7,963 bases of DNA, taken from the NCBI GenBank assembly GCA_039931435.1, contig JBDTRY010000182.1, forward strand, positions 1 to 7,963, in the 5' to 3' direction. Position numbers and translations under genes: made by a program. The stretch comes from JBDTRY01 sp039931435 (lineage in GTDB: Bacteria; Acidobacteriota; Thermoanaerobaculia; Gp7-AA8). The notes below the pieces were generated by a model. It saw only the letters and a list, made by a program, of their open reading frames with translations, ran no database searches and was not told the origin of the DNA. The first letter of the stretch is position 1. Every line of letters starts with the position of its first letter. This document shows positions 1 to 6,117 of this stretch, one piece after another.

Positions 1-488
1 CGCGCTTTGGACAGTTCTACGCCTGCACGGGCTATCCGGAGTGCAAGAACACGAAAGACCCGAGATTGCTCAAGGCCCAGGCCGAGGGCAGTGGGGAAGA
101 GCCGCAGCCGCCGTGCGAAAACTGCGGCAAAGAGATGGTGATGAAGAGCGGCCGTTACGGTCCCTTTTACAGCTGCTCCGGATATCCGGACTGCAAGACC
201 ATACGCAAGATTGGCGGGAAGGGTCGCACCGCCCAGCCGACCGGGGTGAAGTGCCCGCAGTGTGACGAGGGAGAGCTGGTTCAGCGGATGTCCCGCAGGG
301 GCGTGTTCTACTCCTGTTCCCGGTATCCGAAGTGTGAGTTTTCGCTCTCCAACCGGCCGGTGGCTAGGCCCTGTCCGAAGTGTGGTGCTGCGTATCTGGT
401 GGAGAAGGAAACAAAGCGCGAAGGAGCGGTGGAACTCTGTAACCAGCCCGAGTGCGATTATCGTGCACCAATAGCGGTTGTTGTTTAG
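1..488 (+). CDS. topA: DNA topoisomerase I, C-terminal zinc-finger region (5' truncated by window)
   Basis: This is the last 161 residues of a protein cut by the left edge; the reading frame begins at base 3 and stops with TAG at 486-488. Four topoisomerase-type C4 zinc fingers follow one another. The first is partial, with its second half at C8/C14 of the visible fragment. The next three are C38/C41/C58/C64, C84/C87/C105/C111 and C124/C127/C146/C151. Fingers 1-3 show the family signature of a (G)xFYxCxxYPxC second half. Such repeated zf-C4_Topoisom domains (PF01396) sit at the C terminus of type IA topoisomerase I, which relaxes negatively supercoiled DNA; the fingers bind single-stranded DNA and can contact RNA polymerase. 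The catalytic Toprim and tyrosine domains lie outside the window. A stand-alone zinc-finger protein or a restriction-type enzyme with the same fingers cannot be excluded, but tandem arrays of this kind are most typical of TopA. It is convergent with metX. Confidence 0.88.
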   Translation, partial: RFGQFYACTGYPECKNTKDPRLLKAQAEGSGEEPQPPCENCGKEMVMKSGRYGPFYSCSGYPDCKTIRKIGGKGRTAQPTGVKCPQCDEGELVQRMSRRGVFYSCSRYPKCEFSLSNRPVARPCPKCGAAYLVEKETKREGAVELCNQPECDYRAPIAVVV

Positions 489-503
489 ATGACCAATTAG
501 CCT

Positions 504-524
504 ATCGTCGCGTTACTCGACGAT
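504..524 (+). terminator. Stem-loop just after topA, possible terminator
   Basis: ATCGTCG at 504-510 is perfectly complementary to CGACGAT at 518-524, giving a 7-bp stem with a 7-nt loop. It begins 15 bases after the topA stop codon, at the point where transcription should end before the convergent metX. There is no strong T-run after it (only GTCGTTTCT about 10 bases on), so it is a weak or atypical intrinsic terminator at best. The hairpin is seen directly; termination is inferred. Confidence 0.4.
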
Positions 525-545
525 CAGGTCGGGTCGTTTCTACGA

Positions 546-576
546 CACCGGCGGCTGCGCCGTTCCCACGCTTCTA
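546..576 (+). repeat. Copy of the CACCGGCG-type intergenic module
   Basis: This 31-bp stretch starts CACCGGCGGCTGCGC and ends CGCTTCTA. It matches 4763-4792 at about 28 of 31 aligned positions, and 4978-5003 less well. In all three places it lies next to a GGATGAC-type element. It is partly self-complementary (GGCGgctGCGCC-like). It is non-coding. Confidence 0.6.
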
Positions 577-594
577 TTTCACAGTTTCCCAACA

Positions 595-687
595 TGACAT
601 CCCGACGAGCGAAAGCGAGGAGGGATTTCCCGCACGGATAAGGCCGGCCGTCGTCTAACAGCGCAGGAGATTCTCGCTCGGGATGAC
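595..687. repeat. GTCATCC/GGATGAC paired inverted repeat, copy 1
   Basis: The left arm (about 595-627) contains ACATCCCGACGAGCGAAAG and the right arm (667-687) ends CTCGCTCGGGATGAC. The right arm reversed (GTCATCCCGAGCGAGAA) matches the left arm apart from a 2-base insertion. About 40 bp of GC-rich variable sequence separates the arms. The whole unit resembles the copy at 7576-7669 in arms, in spacing and in a shared TTCC(C)GCACG segment just inside the left arm. It fills most of the convergent topA/metX gap and ends 19 bp before the metX stop codon. It has the form of a REP/BIME doublet; a role as a bidirectional terminator or mRNA-stabilising hairpin is possible but not shown. Confidence 0.65.
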
Positions 688-706
688 GCCAGTGGTGGTA
701 GTGGTT

Positions 707-1849
707 TCATTTCCCGGACAACGTCGCCTGATCCGGCAGCCGTGCCAGGAACTCCCGCACGGGCAGAGTGATGAGATCGAAATCGATCAGAAAAGCGTCG
801 TGACCGTTCGGCGTCGACATCTCCAGAAACTCGGTATCTCCCCGCCCCTGCAATGCCTCCACGACTTTGCGTACATCCGGAACCGGGAAGAGCCAGTCGG
901 TATCGAAGGCCAGGATCAGGGCTGGGGCGTGGAAGGCGATGAAGGCGTTCTCCATGGATCCGTACATTTCGGCGAGATCCATTTCGTCCATAGCAGTTTG
1001 GATGCGGATGTAGGAATTGGCGTCGAAGATTTTCGAGAACTTCCGTCCCTGGTACTCGAGGTAGGAATCGATCTCGAACTGAGAACTGGGAATCCTCCTC
1101 CGTCGTCCGAACTTCTTCTCCAGCGCCTCTTCCGAGAGGTAGGTCATATGTCCGACCATCCGTGCCAGTTGCACGCCGCGAAGCTCGGGATGGTCGTAGT
1201 AATCCCCGCCGTTGAAGTAGAAGTCGTTCTCGATGATCTTCCGTCCGATGATGTGCCAGGCCACACCGTGCACAGGAACCGCGGCGGAGGCGGCCATGGC
1301 GATCAGCGATCCGACGCGCCCGGGATGGAGCGCGCACCACATGAAAGCCTGCATGCCGCCGAGAGATCCGCCTGCCACTGCCTTCAGGCGACCGATTCCG
1401 AGATGATCGAGGACCAGCCGCTGCGATTCGACCATGTCCTCGATGTGAACCTCCGGGTAGCGGGAACCAAACGGTTTTCCTGTAGAGGGATCGATCGAAT
1501 CGGGAGCCGTGGTGCCGAAGCAGGAACCGGGAAAATTCACGCAGATGACGAAGTCGCGCTCGATGTCGAACGCCTTCCCGTAGCCGATCATCCCGTCCCA
1601 CCATCCCGGCTTCGGGTCCTCCGCGGAGTACTTTCCTGCAGCATGGGCGCTGGCGGAGAGAGCGTGACAGACGAGAATGGCGTTCGACCGCTGCGCATTC
1701 AGTTCGCCGAATGTCTCGTAGGCGATGGTGAAAGGAGCCAGGGTCGTTCCGCTCCGGAAGCGGAATCCGTCCGGCAGCGCCAACGCGCGTGGCGGCGCAG
1801 CGAGGAAGGTGTTGCCGATAGGTGCGGGGGCCGGTAATGACGAAGCCAT
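707..1849 (-). CDS. metX: Homoserine O-acetyltransferase-like acyltransferase (MetX family)
   Basis: This 380-residue alpha/beta-hydrolase-fold acyltransferase is full length for MetX. MetX enzymes move an acetyl group from acetyl-CoA to the hydroxyl of L-homoserine, the first committed step of methionine synthesis, in the cytoplasm. Visible family features are VCHALSASAH at 60-69, PGWWDGMIG at 81-89, the nucleophile elbow GGSLGGMQ with Ser162, the block GGDYYDHPE with ARMVGHMTYLSEEAL at 214-243, EYQGRKF then FDANSY at 265-280, the acid TDWLFP with Asp318, and GHDAF with His350, which completes the triad. Some normally conserved stretches differ: NFPGSCFGTTAP (105-116) replaces the usual GGCxGTTGP, and the segment after the elbow lacks the common ATAAR motif. 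The acyl donor or acceptor (acetyl or succinyl, homoserine or serine) is therefore less certain than the family. ATG at 1849 is the natural start; no clear Shine-Dalgarno sequence precedes it. It lies 59 bp downstream of the ligase gene on the same strand, with no obvious terminator between, and no metY-type partner is in view. Confidence 0.88.
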   Translation of the reverse strand: MASSLPAPAPIGNTFLAAPPRALALPDGFRFRSGTTLAPFTIAYETFGELNAQRSNAILVCHALSASAHAAGKYSAEDPKPGWWDGMIGYGKAFDIERDFVICVNFPGSCFGTTAPDSIDPSTGKPFGSRYPEVHIEDMVESQRLVLDHLGIGRLKAVAGGSLGGMQAFMWCALHPGRVGSLIAMAASAAVPVHGVAWHIIGRKIIENDFYFNGGDYYDHPELRGVQLARMVGHMTYLSEEALEKKFGRRRRIPSSQFEIDSYLEYQGRKFSKIFDANSYIRIQTAMDEMDLAEMYGSMENAFIAFHAPALILAFDTDWLFPVPDVRKVVEALQGRGDTEFLEMSTPNGHDAFLIDFDLITLPVREFLARLPDQATLSGK

Positions 1850-1908
1850 GAGCGACTGAAGGATAGCAAAGTAGAGCGGTACAGCACCTTTGAAACGGAA
1901 CCGGGCCG

Positions 1909-3546
1909 CTACGGTTCGTTCAACGCTCCCTCTTCCCTCTTCAGCTGCCCTTCGTAGATGCGTCGCACCTCGTCGATGGTCGAGATCTCGTCGACAGACT
2001 TGTCGTCGCGGATCCGGGCGATTCTCGGGAACCTCATGGCGAATCCTGATTTGTGCCTTTTCGATTCCTGGATGCGATCGAAGGCGATCTCCACCACCAC
2101 TTCCGGCCTGACGAGATGTACCGGTCCGTGGCGAGCGGTGGTAATGCCCTGGAAGTGTTTCGTGTATTGCTCGATCTCCGCGTCCGTCAGCCCGGAGTAG
2201 GCTTTGCCGATGGTCAGCAACTGCTCACCGGAACGGATGGCAAAGGTGTAATCGGAGAGAACGCCGCGCCGTTTGCCGTGACCGTACTCGGCAGCCGTGA
2301 CCACACAATCGAGAGTAGCGAGGGCCTTCTTGTACTTCAGCCAGGACTTTCCCCGCCGGCCCGGCGTATACAGGGAGTCCGCCGCCTTGACCACGAGGCC
2401 CTCGTTGCCGCGAGCCCTGGCCGCGTCGAACAAGGCATCGACGTGTGCGGCGTCGCGGACGGCGCTCTGTGTCGACACACGGATCCCGGAGTCTTTTCGA
2501 AGCAGAGCGCGCAACTGCTCGAGCCGCTTCGTGAGCGGCTCCTCGAAGATCGGCGATTCGTTGATGAGAAGGAGGTCGAACGCAAAGAACGTCGCCGGGG
2601 CCTCCTCGAGCAGCTTCGCGGAAAGCTTTCGCCGTCCGATTCGCGTCTGGAGCGTGGCGAAGGGAAGGATGCCGTTGCGGAAGGCAACGATCTCTCCATC
2701 GAGGATGAAGCGGCGTCCGAGATCCAGCGCGGCCCTGGCCACTTCCGGAAAGCGGGCAGATATTTCGTCGAGCGTGCGTGAATAGATCTTCACGCTCTTT
2801 CCGTCACTGTGGATCTGGGCGCGGATGCCGTCGTACTTGTCGTCGGCGAGGGAGTCGCTGCCCAGGGTCTCCACGATCCGCTGCGGATCCTCCTCCGGTT
2901 GGGCGAGCATGAAACCCAGAGGATGGAAGAGCTGCATGGCCGCCCGATCGAGCGCGTCCGACCTGGCAAGAAGCGCCGTTACTCCCAGGTCGCCGGTGAA
3001 CATCTGCGCCCGGCGAACGTCTGCCAGCTTCCGACTGAATGCCCGGCCGATCGCTCCCTCGACCAGTCCCTGCTGCAGGCCGATCCGGAATTCTCCCTGA
3101 AGAATCTTGGCCACGAACCGCGCCCCCTCACCATCGAGCTTGCTGAAGAGATCCCGCAGCAGCTCCCCTTTGCGGAGAGATCCCGACGCGGCGGCGAGCT
3201 CGTCGAACACTTCTCCCACCTCCACCACCGTCACCGGACGTGGTGCCTGAACCGGAAAGAATGGAGCGATGCCGTCGCCCAGGTCGCCCGAGTGCGAGGC
3301 TCTCTGCCCGAGCTTCTCCCGGGACACTCCTGTCGCTGCTGCCGCCGCTTCTGCAATCGTGGCCCAGCCGACCCCGGTGACACGTTCATCCCGGGAGGGA
3401 AATGGACCACCGGCGAAGAACACCACGGCCCGCTCCAGAGTGGCGTCGTCGACACCGCGGAGATACTCAGCGAGGAGTTTTTCCTTTTCGTTTTTCTTTG
3501 TCGTGGAGGCGATCTGCCTGGCCACGGCCGTAAACTCGGAGAGCAT
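1909..3546 (-). CDS. lig: ATP-dependent DNA ligase (LigB/archaeal-type)
   Basis: This 545-residue nucleotidyltransferase seals nicked DNA using ATP, through a lysyl-AMP intermediate. An N-terminal DNA-binding domain spans about residues 1-200. The adenylation domain (about 205-410) has motif I KYDGIR with the nucleophile Lys237, motif III around YSRTLDE (255-261), LDGEIVAF (282-289), motif IIIa FFAFDLL (320-326), motif IV EGLVVK (382-387) and motif V WLKYKK (402-407). An OB-fold domain ends with motif VI-like RFPRIARIRDDK (505-516). All nucleotidyl-transfer motifs are intact. The frame stays open for 73 codons further upstream, but that stretch is low-complexity and lacks ligase similarity, so I start at ATG 3544-3546, where the family-like N terminus MLSEFTAVAR begins; no convincing ribosome binding site precedes it. 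Bacteria replicate with NAD-dependent LigA, so this enzyme is probably an accessory repair ligase. No LigD polymerase, Ku, Lhr-like helicase or ligase-associated nuclease is adjacent. It is divergent from mdh and probably co-transcribed with metX. Confidence 0.93.
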   Translation of the reverse strand: MLSEFTAVARQIASTTKKNEKEKLLAEYLRGVDDATLERAVVFFAGGPFPSRDERVTGVGWATIAEAAAAATGVSREKLGQRASHSGDLGDGIAPFFPVQAPRPVTVVEVGEVFDELAAASGSLRKGELLRDLFSKLDGEGARFVAKILQGEFRIGLQQGLVEGAIGRAFSRKLADVRRAQMFTGDLGVTALLARSDALDRAAMQLFHPLGFMLAQPEEDPQRIVETLGSDSLADDKYDGIRAQIHSDGKSVKIYSRTLDEISARFPEVARAALDLGRRFILDGEIVAFRNGILPFATLQTRIGRRKLSAKLLEEAPATFFAFDLLLINESPIFEEPLTKRLEQLRALLRKDSGIRVSTQSAVRDAAHVDALFDAARARGNEGLVVKAADSLYTPGRRGKSWLKYKKALATLDCVVTAAEYGHGKRRGVLSDYTFAIRSGEQLLTIGKAYSGLTDAEIEQYTKHFQGITTARHGPVHLVRPEVVVEIAFDRIQESKRHKSGFAMRFPRIARIRDDKSVDEISTIDEVRRIYEGQLKREEGALNEP

Positions 3547-3651
3547 TGGGATCAGTCTCTGGCGTTCGGTCGGAATCGTTCCCGTACGAGGGTAGCTTGC
3601 CGCATCGCTGCTGGCTTTGCACGCCTTTTGCCGCCTCTCGCCATCATCGGA

Positions 3652-3713
3652 GGCGTGGGATAGAATTCCCGCTCGGCGGACCGGATTTCTACTGCCGCCA
3701 CGACTGCCACGCC
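3652..3713. repeat. Nested inverted repeats in the lig-mdh divergent gap
   Basis: GGCGTGG at 3652-3658 is perfectly complementary to CCACGCC at 3707-3713. Nested inside, GGCGG at 3675-3679 pairs with CCGCC at 3695-3699. A TAGAAT hexamer at 3661-3666 could be a -10 box for mdh but has no convincing -35 partner. The gap (3547-3767, 221 bp) must hold the promoters of both divergent genes. The pairing is real, but chance is plausible at this GC content. Confidence 0.3.
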
Positions 3714-3767
3714 ATGAATCCGGGCAGGGTTCCGGGCGGGGCCACTCCATCGAAATCGAGGACATGA
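3714..3767 (+). other. Possible 17-codon leader ORF abutting mdh
   Basis: ATG at 3714 opens a 17-codon frame (MNPGRVPGGATPSKSRT). It ends at TGA 3765-3767, directly against the mdh ATG at 3768 and in the same frame. The mdh ribosome binding site lies inside its end. No Shine-Dalgarno sequence precedes the leader ATG, so its translation is doubtful. If it is translated, ribosomes would stop exactly at the mdh start, an arrangement suited to translational coupling. Confidence 0.2.
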
Positions 3768-4697
3768 ATGAAAACCAAAGTGACAGTTGTAGGAGCCGGG
3801 AACGTCGGTGCCACGCTCGGACAGCGCATTGCTGAAAAAGAACTTGCTGATGTCGTGCTCGTGGACATCGTGGAAGGAGTGGCAGCCGGGAAGGCTCTGG
3901 ACATGACCGAAGCCGCGCCGGTGGAGAAATTCGATGCCGGGCTGACCGGGACGACTGGCTACGATGGCACGGAAGGCTCCGACATCGTGGTCATCACCGC
4001 TGGTCTTCCCAGAAAGCCGGGTATGAGCCGCGATGATCTTCTCTGGAAGAACGAAGAGATCGTGGCCGGGGTCACCCGGGAGGTAGTCTCGCGGTCGCCT
4101 GACTCGATCCTGATCATCGTCTCCAATCCTCTCGACGCCATGTGCGAGGTGGCCCGGCGCGTTTCAGGTTTCTCGCGGGAGCGGGTCATCGGCATGGCCG
4201 GAGTGCTGGACTCCGCTCGCATGCGCGCCTTCATCGCCATGGAGCTGAACGTATCGGTCGAAAACACCAACGCCTTCGTCCTTGGGGGGCACGGCGACAC
4301 CATGGTGCCGCTGCCGCGTTTCTCGACGGTGGCCGGCATTCCCATTACGGAGCTGATCAGCGCCGAGCGCATCGAGTCGATCGTGCAGCGCACCCGCCAG
4401 GGAGGCGCCGAAATCGTGAACCTGTTGAAGACCTCGGCGTGGTACGCGCCATCGTCCGCGGCCGCGGAGATGGTGGAAGCGATCCTCAAGGACAAGAAGA
4501 AGATTCTCCCCTGCGCGGCGCTGCTGCAGGGCGAGTACGGGCTGAATGACCTGTTCGTCGGTGTGCCGGTGAAGCTGGGCCGCGGCGGAGTCGAGCAGGT
4601 CATCGAGATCAAGCTCACGGATGCGGAAAGGGACGCGCTGCACAAGTCGGCGGACTCGGTGCGGGAGTTGATGGGGTTGTTGAAGACCGCGGCCTGA
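3768..4697 (+). CDS. mdh: Malate dehydrogenase, NAD-dependent, LDH-like type
   Basis: This 309-residue cytoplasmic enzyme interconverts malate and oxaloacetate with NAD in the TCA cycle. The Rossmann dinucleotide loop is VGAGNVGAT (8-16), and the acidic residue of VDI at position 33 favours NAD over NADP. The substrate loop AGLPRKPGMSRDDLL (78-92) supplies Arg82 and Arg88. Arg at the first of these positions marks malate rather than lactate dehydrogenases. Further active-site residues are Asn120 (VSNPLD), Asp148 and Arg151 (LDSARMR), and the catalytic His175 (GGHGDTMVPL). Length and motifs fit the tetrameric LDH-like malate dehydrogenases widespread in bacteria. A CGAGGA ribosome binding site at 3757-3762 precedes the ATG by 5 bases. 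It is transcribed divergently from the ligase and seems monocistronic, because a repeat-filled gap follows within four bases of its stop. Confidence 0.96.
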   Translation: MKTKVTVVGAGNVGATLGQRIAEKELADVVLVDIVEGVAAGKALDMTEAAPVEKFDAGLTGTTGYDGTEGSDIVVITAGLPRKPGMSRDDLLWKNEEIVAGVTREVVSRSPDSILIIVSNPLDAMCEVARRVSGFSRERVIGMAGVLDSARMRAFIAMELNVSVENTNAFVLGGHGDTMVPLPRFSTVAGIPITELISAERIESIVQRTRQGGAEIVNLLKTSAWYAPSSAAAEMVEAILKDKKKILPCAALLQGEYGLNDLFVGVPVKLGRGGVEQVIEIKLTDAERDALHKSADSVRELMGLLKTAA

Positions 4698-4700
4698 GAC

Positions 4701-4791
4701 GGAGTTCCTTCGCTCGACACTTCAGGATGGCACGCCGTAGCAATCGTGTTGTTTTTTCCGGTCACCGGCGCCTGCGCTGTTCCCCGCTTCT
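4701..4791 (+). repeat. Direct repeat unit A (GGATG end plus CACCGGCG module)
   Basis: This unit begins only 4 bp after the mdh stop. It aligns end to end with 4915-5004, at roughly 75-80% by eye. Shared blocks are TCCTTCGCTCGAC, CTTCAGGATG, CACGC, TCGTGT, CCGGCGCCTGCGC and CGCTTC. It equals the right end of the inverted element plus the CACCGGCG module. A run of six T (4752-4757) follows a short 4-bp stem (CACG 4731-4734 with CGTG 4744-4747), so it might help end mdh transcription, but the stem is too weak to call a terminator. Confidence 0.65.
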
Positions 4792-4830
4792 AGCGAAACT
4801 CCCATCGTTCTTGCGAGGTGTGGGGAGCTT

Positions 4831-4945
4831 GTCATCCTTGAGGGAGCGAAGCGACCGAAGGATCTCTTCAACGAGAATGGTGCCCTTCGTGTGATGGCGA
4901 ACGGGAAGGTAGAAAGAGATCCTTCGCTCGACGCTTCAGGATGAC
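4831..4945. repeat. GTCATCC/GGATGAC paired inverted repeat, copy 2
   Basis: The left arm 4831-4868 opens GTCATCCTTGAGGGAGCG and ends CGAAGGATCTCTT. The right arm 4914-4945 opens AAGAGATCCTTCG and ends CTTCAGGATGAC. The two are imperfect reverse complements over more than 30 bases, with about 45 bp between them, so the unit could fold into a long hairpin. It differs from copies 1 and 3 in having AGGATGAC rather than GGGATGAC tips, suggesting two subtypes of one family. It lies between mdh and the exonuclease gene and carries no ORF of its own. Confidence 0.7.
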
Positions 4946-5004
4946 ACGCTGTGGAACTCGTGTCATTCACGCCACAGCCGGCGCCTGCGCCTTCCCTCGC
5001 TTCC
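4915..5004 (+). repeat. Direct repeat unit B
   Basis: This is the second copy of unit A, about 214 bp downstream and in the same orientation. It overlaps the right arm of inverted element copy 2. Internally CTGTGG (4949-4954) pairs with CCACAG (4972-4977), and GGCGCCTGCGCC (4980-4991) is almost self-complementary. Units A and B enclose the left arm and middle of copy 2. Confidence 0.65.
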
Positions 5005-5044
5005 GGAAGACATGCGCGCGCTCATCGTCACACCGAGCGCTTGA

Positions 5045-5059
5045 TCTACGGCCCGTAGA
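5045..5059. promoter_or_regulatory. 15-bp perfect dyad upstream of the exonuclease promoter
   Basis: TCTACGGCCCGTAGA is a perfect palindrome around a single central base (7+1+7). Its centre lies about 78 bp upstream of the TATAAT box at 5130. It is outside the repeat units and is the size of a typical homodimeric repressor or activator site. No regulator gene is nearby, and binding is inference only. Confidence 0.3.
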
Positions 5060-5129
5060 ATTCCAGGTCAGATCGCGCCGTTTTCCCCTCCGGCAGCCGC
5101 AGTCCGCGCCATTTCGTCATCGTTACGTC

Positions 5130-5135
5130 TATAAT
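5130..5135 (+). promoter_or_regulatory. Consensus -10 box for the exonuclease gene
   Basis: A perfect TATAAT sits in a locally AT-rich stretch within GC-rich DNA. It would place the transcript start near 5142 and a leader of about 28 nt before the ATG at 5170. The -35 region is poor: GCGCCA at 5106-5111, with an 18-bp spacer, matches three of six positions of TTGACA. An AGGAG at 5140-5144 is too far from the ATG to act as its ribosome binding site. Confidence 0.45.
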
Positions 5136-5169
5136 TAACAGGAGCTTTTATTTTCGGACCCGATCGCAT

Positions 5170-6066
5170 ATGAAACGACTCGTCATCGACATCGAAACCG
5201 TCGGCATCCCCTGGGAAGAGCATGACAGCTACGTTCGCGAGTACCTCATCAAGGGAATGAACGAGGGCGAGGCGGAAGAGCAGAAACGTCGCGGGGCACT
5301 GTCTCCATTCACCGGCCGAATCGTTGCCATTGGGGTGGTCAATGTCGACGCCGGACGCTCCTGTGTCCTGTACGAAGTCCCCGGTCAGAAGGAACTCCGG
5401 GTCGATCGCGACGGACAGCGAACGCTCATCTCCGGAAGCGAGAAGCTGATTCTCGAGAAGTTCTGGGATTACCTCGGCAAGGACGATCGCTTCATTTCCT
5501 TCAACGGCCGTCAGTTCGACGGACCGTTCCTCATGATCCGCTCGGCCGTACACGGGGTCGTCCCCAAGCGCGACCTGGTCGGGTACCGCTACCGGTTTCA
5601 TCCCAATTGCGATCTTCGCGATGCGCTGACCTTCTGCGGAACCGTGAATACGCGCCAGGTTCGCTTCAATCTCGATCTGGCCTGCAAGACGTTCGGAATC
5701 GTCAGTTCGAAAACCGAGGGAATGGATGGACGGGCGGTGGAGACGCTTTACCGTGCTGGCCGCTATCACGACATCGCCACCTACTGCCTTGAAGATGTGC
5801 GGGCAACCTCGGAGCTCTACCTGCGTCTGGCACCAACGATTCTGGCCTTCGACATCGGCCTGCGGGAAGCGGACGAGCGACAAGCCTACCGCACGCGCCG
5901 TCTTCCGATTTTTGAAGACGAGCCTCTCCCTGCCGGCGAGGGTCATTCGATCGCCGAGGTGCCGTTCGAACCGTTTGAGACAGGCGCCCGCGCGGCATTC
6001 GACGAGCCGGCCGTTCCGGAACCGTCATCGGAAGTCGAAGAACCGGAGCTCGTTCCGGAGTACTGA
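5170..6066 (+). CDS. Predicted 3'-5' exonuclease, PolB-exonuclease-like (DEDDy)
   Basis: This 298-residue protein has a ribonuclease-H-like DEDD exonuclease core and no polymerase domain. ExoI motif VIDIET gives Asp7 and Glu9. ExoII motif FNGRQFDGPFL gives Asn112 and Asp117. ExoIII motif YCLEDVRAT gives Tyr205 and Asp209, with the Tyr-x3-Asp spacing of the DEDDy subtype. The spacer with LSPFTGRIVAIG (44-55) and the later DLRDAL (148-153) fit the family of predicted exonucleases related to the PolB proofreading domain (PF10108). It should degrade DNA, or possibly RNA, from the 3' end with two metal ions in the cytoplasm; the true substrate is unknown. From about residue 245 to the end the chain becomes acidic and proline-rich and is probably disordered. 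The start is fixed by ExoI lying right at the N terminus; no other start exists in frame after the TATAAT box. No good Shine-Dalgarno sequence is seen. guaD follows after 51 bp. Confidence 0.88.
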   Translation: MKRLVIDIETVGIPWEEHDSYVREYLIKGMNEGEAEEQKRRGALSPFTGRIVAIGVVNVDAGRSCVLYEVPGQKELRVDRDGQRTLISGSEKLILEKFWDYLGKDDRFISFNGRQFDGPFLMIRSAVHGVVPKRDLVGYRYRFHPNCDLRDALTFCGTVNTRQVRFNLDLACKTFGIVSSKTEGMDGRAVETLYRAGRYHDIATYCLEDVRATSELYLRLAPTILAFDIGLREADERQAYRTRRLPIFEDEPLPAGEGHSIAEVPFEPFETGARAAFDEPAVPEPSSEVEEPELVPEY

Positions 6067-6105
6067 TGGCCCGGGCCGGCACGGTTCATCAAAAGGCCCA
6101 GCAGC

Positions 6106-6111
6106 TACAAT
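6106..6111 (+). promoter_or_regulatory. Possible -10 box for a leaderless guaD transcript
   Basis: TACAAT lies so that standard spacing puts the transcript start at 6118, the A of the guaD ATG. The guaD start has no Shine-Dalgarno sequence at normal distance (AAAAGG at 6091-6096 is about 21 bases away), which suits leaderless translation. The -35 region is poor. Read-through from the exonuclease gene is the alternative. Confidence 0.3.
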
Positions 6112-6117
6112 GACGCG

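Noticed and set aside
579..1604. Second minus-strand open frame of 341 codons overlapping metX in another frame
   Set aside because: It is highly Arg-rich and out of frame with the intact MetX, the pattern expected of a shadow frame in GC-rich DNA.
683..1837. Long plus-strand open frame (384 codons) opposite metX
   Set aside because: It is the antisense shadow of a GC-rich gene with a full set of MetX motifs; its translation shows no recognisable domain.
3547..3765. Upstream in-frame extension of the ligase by 73 codons
   Set aside because: The extension is Arg/Ser/Pro-rich, lacks ligase-like sequence and would run almost to the divergent mdh start. The family-like N terminus begins at the ATG at 3544-3546.
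4731..4757. Intrinsic terminator after mdh (six T preceded by a stem)
   Set aside because: The stem is only 4 bp with a 9-nt loop, too weak to list as a terminator; it is noted under the repeat instead.
3959..4765. Minus-strand open frame opposite mdh running into the repeat region
   Set aside because: It is antisense to an unambiguous malate dehydrogenase, is Ser/Thr/Pro/Arg-rich, and begins inside a repeated element.
4831..4945. CRISPR-like array in the mdh-exonuclease gap
   Set aside because: The repeats are few, inverted as well as direct, diverged and not separated by regular spacers, and no cas gene is present.
5068..5946. Minus-strand open frame of 292 codons opposite the exonuclease
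   Set aside because: The plus strand carries all DEDDy motifs in register; the antisense product has no recognisable motif.
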